A DNA stretch of 64,000 nucleotides from contig NZ_CP151951.1 of assembly GCF_038592985.1 (NCBI RefSeq), forward strand, positions 3,091,001-3,155,000, written 5' to 3'. Positions 59,411 to 64,000 of the stretch are shown piece after piece. Numbering within the stretch: position 1 is the stretch's first letter; every line of letters begins with the position of its first letter. Origin of the DNA: Paenibacillus sp. FSL R10-2782. Lineage in GTDB: Bacteria; Bacillota; Bacilli; Paenibacillales; Paenibacillaceae. Under the pieces are notes generated by a model. The model saw nothing but the letters and a program-made list of their open reading frames with translations, did no database searches and was not told where the DNA came from. A program made the position numbers and the translations under genes.

Positions 59411-60103
59411 TTATGTGAATAGCTTAACCAGATGAGGCGTTTTGGACGCAAAGCCCTCTGCATACGAAATCAGCTTACGCTGACCTAACAACGAATCCCG
59501 GGCTTTTACACGCTCGACATACCCCTGGTTTAATGGCGTGGATACCGTGTCTTTACCAGGTGCAGCCTGGAATTGGGAAGCATAGCTTAGCAATGCCTGC
59601 TCCTTGGCTTCAACATGCTCCGTAATGTCTACAATCAGATCCGACCTGCCAATATCATTAATGAAATAAAAATATAACTGCTCCACCAGTACCGCAGGCT
59701 GTTCCGGCATAAATCGACGTAACTTGGCGTTAAACACCGCTTCTTCTACCAGCTTGCTGCACATGACATGATCCGGGTGTCGATCCTCCCAGTAGGGAGC
59801 AAATACGATTTTCGGCGCATGACGCCGAATTTCCTCGGTCACTGCGGCTACATTCTCAGGTGTCACGTACAAACCGCGATCAGGCAGTCCCAGATTCGTT
59901 CGCACAGCAAGGCCTAGCACTTTTGCAGCGTCCTCCGCTTCTGTCATGCGGGTATCTACATCGCCATTGGATGACATTTCCGCACGCGTCAAATCACATA
60001 CGCCCACCCTTAAACCAGCAGATGTATGCTTGGCAATCGTGCCTCCCATACCAATTTCAGCATCATCAGCATGAGCTCCAAAAATCAAGATGTCCAGTGT
60101 CAT
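59411..60103 (-). CDS. bshB1: GlcNAc-malate deacetylase (bacillithiol)
   Basis: Second step of bacillithiol synthesis. 230-residue zinc LmbE-family deacetylase. Metal site: [14 protein letters not shown] (HxDD) and a His in [12 protein letters not shown]. It overlaps the mgsA stop by four bases. The mgsA-bshB1-bshA order matches Bacillus. Confidence 0.96.
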   Translation of the reverse strand: MTLDILIFGAHADDAEIGMGGTIAKHTSAGLRVGVCDLTRAEMSSNGDVDTRMTEAEDAAKVLGLAVRTNLGLPDRGLYVTPENVAAVTEEIRRHAPKIVFAPYWEDRHPDHVMCSKLVEEAVFNAKLRRFMPEQPAVLVEQLYFYFINDIGRSDLIVDITEHVEAKEQALLSYASQFQAAPGKDTVSTPLNQGYVERVKARDSLLGQRKLISYAEGFASKTPHLVKLFT

Positions 60104-60537
60104 TTTATATCATCCTGCTGATCAATGCCCGGTTTATATTTATGTACCAGCTCACGCCAAGCAAAGTCGCCCCGGTCCAGCGCCTTGACCAATATTTCAG
60201 CTGTCGCAACATTGGTTGCCAAAGGAATACCCTGTACGTCACACAAACGCAGCAACGCACTAATATCCGGCTCATGCGGCTGTGCCATTAACGGATCACG
60301 CAGGAATATGATCAGATCCATATCATTTTGCGCGACCATGGCCCCGATCTGCTGGTCACCTCCGAGCGGTCCTGACATGTAACGGTGAATTTGAAGCTTC
60401 GTTTGTTCCATAATGCGCAGTCCTGTCGTGCCAGTTGAATACAATTGATGTCCTGTAAAAACATGCTCATACGCGGTTATAAAGTTAACCATTTCATCTT
60501 TTTTGCGGTCATGCGCTATAAATGCAATCTTGAACAT
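60100..60537 (-). CDS. mgsA: Methylglyoxal synthase
   Basis: Converts dihydroxyacetone phosphate to methylglyoxal and phosphate, a bypass under phosphate limitation. ATG 60537 follows AGGGGG. 145 residues. Catalytic Asp and phosphate loop in [23 protein letters not shown] near the end. Bacillithiol, made by the adjacent genes, takes part in methylglyoxal detoxification, a functional reason for the neighbourhood. Confidence 0.96.
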   Translation of the reverse strand: MFKIAFIAHDRKKDEMVNFITAYEHVFTGHQLYSTGTTGLRIMEQTKLQIHRYMSGPLGGDQQIGAMVAQNDMDLIIFLRDPLMAQPHEPDISALLRLCDVQGIPLATNVATAEILVKALDRGDFAWRELVHKYKPGIDQQDDIK

Positions 60538-60595
60538 TCGAAATTCCCCCTGCCTCATTCTATAATCACCGTTCGTCCATTCATTCACGTTATTC

Positions 60596-61399
60596 TTAAT
60601 CAATGTAATGCTCAAAACCGTATACAAGTCCGGGCTGCTCCATTACCTTTTGAATACCGATTTTGACGCCGGGCATATAGCCTGCCCGTTCGTAGGAGTC
60701 CTGACGAATTTTGAGCGATTGTCCAAATCCTCCGAAAATAACTTCCTGCTGTGCAAATACACCGGGAAGACGGACACTGTGGATACGAAACCCTTGGTAG
60801 TAGCCGCCGCGTGATCCTTCGAGCGTTTCTTCCTCCTCCGGGTTCCCTTGACGCAGCTCCTGACGCTGCTCAGCAATCAGTTCTGCGGTCTTAATTGCCG
60901 TTCCCGATGGCGCGTCCAATTTCTGGTCGCCATGATATTCGATAATCTCCAAATGAGGAAAGTATTTGGCTGCTTGAGCCGCAAACCGCATCATCAAAAT
61001 AACTCCTATTGAAAAGTTAGGCGCAATCAGACCGCCAATGTGCTGTTCCCGACACTGCTTGTCCAGTTCATCAATCTGCTCCGGTGTAAATCCCGTTGTC
61101 CCGATAACAGGACGAACGCCATGCTTGATGGCAAGCGCTGTATGTGCGTAAGCAAAACGAGGACCTGTAAAATCTACCATCACATCCGGACGACTATCCA
61201 GCAGCGCCTGCTCCACATCCTCCACAAGTGCAACGCCTGCTTCCGGAAGGCCGACGAGAAGGCCGGCATCACTGCCGGCGTGCGTTCTGTTTACTGCGGC
61301 TACCAGCCGAAGTTCTTCATCCTGGAGAACCAATTTGATAACCTCACGGCCCATACGTCCGGCTGCTCCAACGACAGCCACTTTTATTTGCTCTGGCAT
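60596..61399 (-). CDS. dapB: 4-hydroxy-tetrahydrodipicolinate reductase
   Basis: Lysine and diaminopimelate (cell wall, dipicolinate) synthesis; NAD(P)H reduction. 267 residues. The nucleotide site is [14 protein letters not shown]. The catalytic region is [22 protein letters not shown], with His and Lys. Upstream of mgsA by 58 bases; conserved Bacillus order. Confidence 0.97.
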   Translation of the reverse strand: MPEQIKVAVVGAAGRMGREVIKLVLQDEELRLVAAVNRTHAGSDAGLLVGLPEAGVALVEDVEQALLDSRPDVMVDFTGPRFAYAHTALAIKHGVRPVIGTTGFTPEQIDELDKQCREQHIGGLIAPNFSIGVILMMRFAAQAAKYFPHLEIIEYHGDQKLDAPSGTAIKTAELIAEQRQELRQGNPEEEETLEGSRGGYYQGFRIHSVRLPGVFAQQEVIFGGFGQSLKIRQDSYERAGYMPGVKIGIQKVMEQPGLVYGFEHYID

Positions 61400-61429
61400 A
61401 TCTTACAACTCCTTATGCATCAATTCGTG

Positions 61430-61948
61430 CTAGATCTGTTCATTCATTTGCTGGCATAGCTTCTTCATGAGATTGGCAAGCTGTTCATTGTGAGGAAACA
61501 AAGCGGCCGCCTCACGAGCAGCCTGCACAGCCAGCTTATATTCATTCATTTCAGCATAAACCAATGCAAGCAGCATAAAAGCGTCACCACACAGCGGATC
61601 AAGGGCAATTGCCCGTTCCAGCAGCAGGATTGCATCTCTGCGCACCTGTGGCGTAGCTTTATCGACATCCAGCATCTTTCTGGCTTTCTCCGTCTGCTGT
61701 CTGGCCTCCAATGTATGCAAATGCAGCACATATTCATCCTGCTGTGGGGCCAGACGAACCGCATCTCCAGCATAAGCAAGCGCCTGCTCTATCCGACCGC
61801 TGCGGGCATAGGTGACCGAACAGCGGAAATAATGCTCCGCATGATCAGGCTGGGCGGAAATCGCTTTTTCAAACCATTCCACGGCCTGCTCAAAATCGTT
61901 CTGTAAAATACACTGATAAGCTTTCTGAACGTATTCCTCCGCCTTCAT
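61430..61948 (-). CDS. Tetratricopeptide-repeat protein
   Basis: A 172-residue protein from ATG 61948 (GGAGGTG upstream). TPR units: EEYVQKAYQCILQNDFEQAV, EHYFRCSVTYARSGRIEQAL and AFMLLALVYAEMNEYKLAV. No signal peptide or helix. It lies between the MazG-like gene and dapB; partner unknown. Confidence 0.8.
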   Translation of the reverse strand: MKAEEYVQKAYQCILQNDFEQAVEWFEKAISAQPDHAEHYFRCSVTYARSGRIEQALAYAGDAVRLAPQQDEYVLHLHTLEARQQTEKARKMLDVDKATPQVRRDAILLLERAIALDPLCGDAFMLLALVYAEMNEYKLAVQAAREAAALFPHNEQLANLMKKLCQQMNEQI

Positions 61949-61998
61949 GACACTGCACCTCCGGGTAACCGGTTTGGTACAGCATATGTACAAAACGC

Positions 61999-62328
61999 CT
62001 AAACGGTGTCCTTTTTGGTCCAACGATTCGCGTCACGTGTGTTAAATTTATGCATGACCTTATCATGAGCATCGGCCAAATTAATACCCAGCGAGTTTGC
62101 AAAGCAGACCGTGATGAACAAAATGTCTCCCAGCTCCAGCTCAATCGAATTGTCGGCCTCATCCGTTTTTTTCGGTTTCTCGCCAAAGGAATGATTGACC
62201 TCTCTGGCCAGCTCCCCGACTTCCTCGGACATCCGGGCCAGCATTGCAAGTGGGCTGAAATATCCTTCTTTGAATTGGGAAATATACTGGTCCACCTCAC
62301 GTTGAATTTCATCAAGCGATTTTTCCAT
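61999..62328 (-). CDS. MazG-like nucleotide pyrophosphohydrolase (YpjD family)
   Basis: A 109-residue single-domain all-alpha NTP pyrophosphohydrolase. Mg-binding motif: ARMSEEVGELAREVNH (ExxE), then ELGDILFITVCFANSLG (ExxD). Likely a house-cleaning enzyme on non-canonical nucleotides. ATG 62328 has AGAGGGG upstream. In Bacillus ypjD sits next to dapB in the same way. Confidence 0.92.
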   Translation of the reverse strand: MEKSLDEIQREVDQYISQFKEGYFSPLAMLARMSEEVGELAREVNHSFGEKPKKTDEADNSIELELGDILFITVCFANSLGINLADAHDKVMHKFNTRDANRWTKKDTV

Positions 62329-62533
62329 GAAACACAATCCCCTCTAATGTGCAGGTTTATTCATATGTTATCGTAAAGCACATTTGAAAACAAATATTTT
62401 TTAATGTGAATTTACTCACATCATGCAATCATCAGTATTTTAAAGCGACCGTAAAAAGGTATACTAAACATAAGGATCTACGATCTATCCATATGAAGTC
62501 GTTCATCTCCAATTTGCTACTGCGAGGGATTAT

Positions 62534-63403
62534 ATGAAAACAACCAGGTCTATTGAACAGCTTAAAATCATTTTACCCATTGTGCTCGGCACTGCTATTT
62601 ATGCATTCGGCCTGCTTTATTTCATTATACCCAGCAAGCTGATGGAAGGCGGCATCACAGGCATCACCCTCCTGCTGAACTATGCTTTCTCGATATCTCC
62701 ATCCCTCTCCACATTGCTCCTGAACATTCCTCTATTTTTAATCGGATGGAAAATGCTTGGCGGCAAGCAAATTATTTATACCGGAGTCGGTATCGGGGCG
62801 CTCACTTTTTTTCTGTGGTTGTTTGAAAAAATGATTCACCTCGGGTGGATGGGCACGTTTCAGACTGAGCACGATTTTATACTTTCTTCATTATATGCCG
62901 GGGTTACCCTCGGGGCAGGATTGGGCATCGTATTCCGGTTTGGCGGTACCACCGGCGGGTCGGATATTATTGCACGTATTTTGAACCGGAAGTTTGGCTG
63001 GAGTATGGGTAGAATTTTGCTGGTGATTGATATCGTCATCATCGGCGCATCGCTACTGTACATACCCAAGGAAAAAATCCTGTATACGCTAGTCGCTGTG
63101 TTTATCGCTTCCAAGATTATTGACTTTATACAGGAAGGAGCCTATTCAGCGAGAGCCTTCATGATCATCAGTGACCATACGATGGATATTGCGAATATCA
63201 TTACACGGGATATGGATCGCGGTGTTACTATCATTCCGGCTATGGGCGCATTTTCCAGGCAGACCAAGCATGTTGCTTACTGTGTCGTGTCCCGTCAGGA
63301 AATACGGCGTTTGCATCAAATTGTGAAATCGGTTGATCCGCGAGCATTCATCGTCATTCAGGATGTGCATGATGTACACGGGGAGGGCTTCAAAGAGGAA
63401 TAG
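62534..63403 (+). CDS. YitT-family membrane protein (YpjC-like)
   Basis: A 289-residue protein with five to six helices in residues 10-195 (YITT_membrane, formerly DUF161; LMEGGITGITLLLNY, GGTTGGSDIIARILNRKFGW). A C-terminal DUF2179 domain follows (YSARAFMIISDHTMDIANIIT, VDPRAFIVIQDVHDVHGEGF). ATG 62534 follows GAGGGA. Transport function is not established for the family. It is on the plus strand, diverging from the mazG-like gene. Confidence 0.9.
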   Translation: MKTTRSIEQLKIILPIVLGTAIYAFGLLYFIIPSKLMEGGITGITLLLNYAFSISPSLSTLLLNIPLFLIGWKMLGGKQIIYTGVGIGALTFFLWLFEKMIHLGWMGTFQTEHDFILSSLYAGVTLGAGLGIVFRFGGTTGGSDIIARILNRKFGWSMGRILLVIDIVIIGASLLYIPKEKILYTLVAVFIASKIIDFIQEGAYSARAFMIISDHTMDIANIITRDMDRGVTIIPAMGAFSRQTKHVAYCVVSRQEIRRLHQIVKSVDPRAFIVIQDVHDVHGEGFKEE

Positions 63404-63404
63404 C

Positions 63405-63420
63405 CCGGAATTCCGGGCAA
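63405..63420. repeat. 16-bp perfect palindrome after ypjC-like gene
   Basis: GCCCGGAATTCCGGGC begins at the end of the YitT-family stop codon and is followed by AAAATGG, with no T run. A weak terminator or protein site between converging genes; nothing else is seen in 63404-63480. Confidence 0.4.
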
Positions 63421-63480
63421 AATGGTCAAGCTTATATTCGTTTGATCAATGACAGCGAAGATCGTGGCAACACTTAAGCC

Positions 63481-64000
63481 TTAAAGGGAGAAACGGGATC
63501 GATACTTACGGTAACCCACATAAACCAAGGTAAGCAGGATCGTCAGGCCGATTGCCAGTTCTGCCCGGCGCTCACTTTCGTACGGGATGAATGGAGCCAG
63601 CGCGGTAGCGTCTTTTTCACGTCCAAACAAGGCATTAAACGTCGGGTTTCCCTGCTCTAGTGCCCCTCTAATCGCTGAAGCATCCACATTTTGCTGATTT
63701 CCCAATCCTTTAACGTAAGAAATCCATGAATCTGCTCGAACAACCTCTGTTGTTTTACCGCTGATCAACGCCGCCGTCCGGATCGTCTCGTAATGATCCT
63801 CCAGCACTGTTGCTCCAGCAGCGAAACCTTTCATATTTCCTTTAGCAAACTGGCTATTTAAGCCGCTGATATCTTCTTTTAAAATTTTATAATACTGCTG
63901 CCATAAAGGCTGGCGCGGATGTGCAATCGCATCTGCCGCAAGTCGCAAATTGGCAGCAGCCTTCACCCATTCATCCGGCGATGCTTGCACGGATTGTGTA
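63481..64000 (-). CDS. ypjB: YpjB-like sporulation protein (C-terminal part; runs off the window)
   Basis: The minus-strand frame is open from the window edge (TQSVQASPDEW...) to the stop at 63481, about 172 residues. It is helical, with NSQFAKGNMKGFAAGATVLEDHYETIRTAAL, one C-terminal helix (RAELAIGLTILLTLVYVGY) and a short basic tail. This resembles YpjB of sporulating Firmicutes, whose gene also neighbours ypjC and ypjD. The N-terminus, probably a signal peptide, lies outside. Confidence 0.8.
   Translation of the reverse strand, partial: TQSVQASPDEWVKAAANLRLAADAIAHPRQPLWQQYYKILKEDISGLNSQFAKGNMKGFAAGATVLEDHYETIRTAALISGKTTEVVRADSWISYVKGLGNQQNVDASAIRGALEQGNPTFNALFGREKDATALAPFIPYESERRAELAIGLTILLTLVYVGYRKYRSRFSL

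Overview
The window looks like a chromosomal segment of a Paenibacillus, most likely of the P. polymyxa group. It has mid GC, low-GC Gram-positive ribosome binding sites, a Firmicutes core gene order (ypjB, ypjC, mazG-like, TPR, dapB, mgsA, bshB1, bshA, cca, birA, panB, panC, panD, dinG, then ypmB, asnS and dnaD) and many facultative-anaerobe genes. No rRNA, tRNA, CRISPR array, transposase or prophage was seen. The species name is an inference from gene content and family resemblance, not from a search.

Layout. 1-5.3 kb: the start of leuC, a secreted stalk-domain protein, the remnant of a peptide quorum-sensing receptor with an intact small pro-peptide gene, an aldo/keto reductase under a MerR-type promoter with its MerR regulator, and a VOC protein. 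5.4-16.6 kb: a formate-hydrogen cluster. On the plus strand it holds a DUF2294 protein, a Cys-type FdhF formate dehydrogenase, two four-cluster ferredoxins flanking an [FeFe]-hydrogenase, an aspartase-like lyase and the maturase HydF; maturases HydG and HydE lie on the minus strand. Both ends carry an FNR-like box placed exactly as in a class II activated promoter. 16.7-24.2 kb: an alkaline-phosphatase-like remnant, then a seven-gene minus-strand operon (peptide-type ABC transporter, class V aminotransferase, amidohydrolase) divergent from a LysR gene.

25.4-33.9 kb: an omega-amidase/aminotransferase pair (mtnU/mtnE type), then a proline T-box in front of proB-proA-proC-mtnW-mtnX-mtnB, joining proline synthesis to methionine salvage. 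34-36.5 kb: thiD-thiE behind a TPP riboswitch, and a flavin reductase. 36.5-39.8 kb: two membrane proteins, then an ECF sigma/anti-sigma pair. 39.8-46.3 kb: dnaD, asnS, ackA, a 3-hydroxyacyl-CoA dehydrogenase, and a short FtsH-like protease with a membrane partner. 46.3-46.85 kb: a non-coding stretch rich in inverted repeats. 46.85-64 kb: ypmB-like gene, nucleoside deaminase, rex, dinG, TPR gene, panBCD, birA, cca, bacillithiol genes bshA/bshB1, mgsA, dapB, TPR gene, MazG-like gene, a YitT-family protein and part of ypjB.

How it works together. The most notable system is the soluble formate-hydrogen module. Its parts match the hydrogen-dependent CO2 reductase/formate hydrogenlyase type described from acetogens, here in what looks like a facultative anaerobe with oxygen-responsive promoters. 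Rex, AckA, methylglyoxal synthase and the acyl-CoA dehydrogenase elsewhere fit a fermentative lifestyle.
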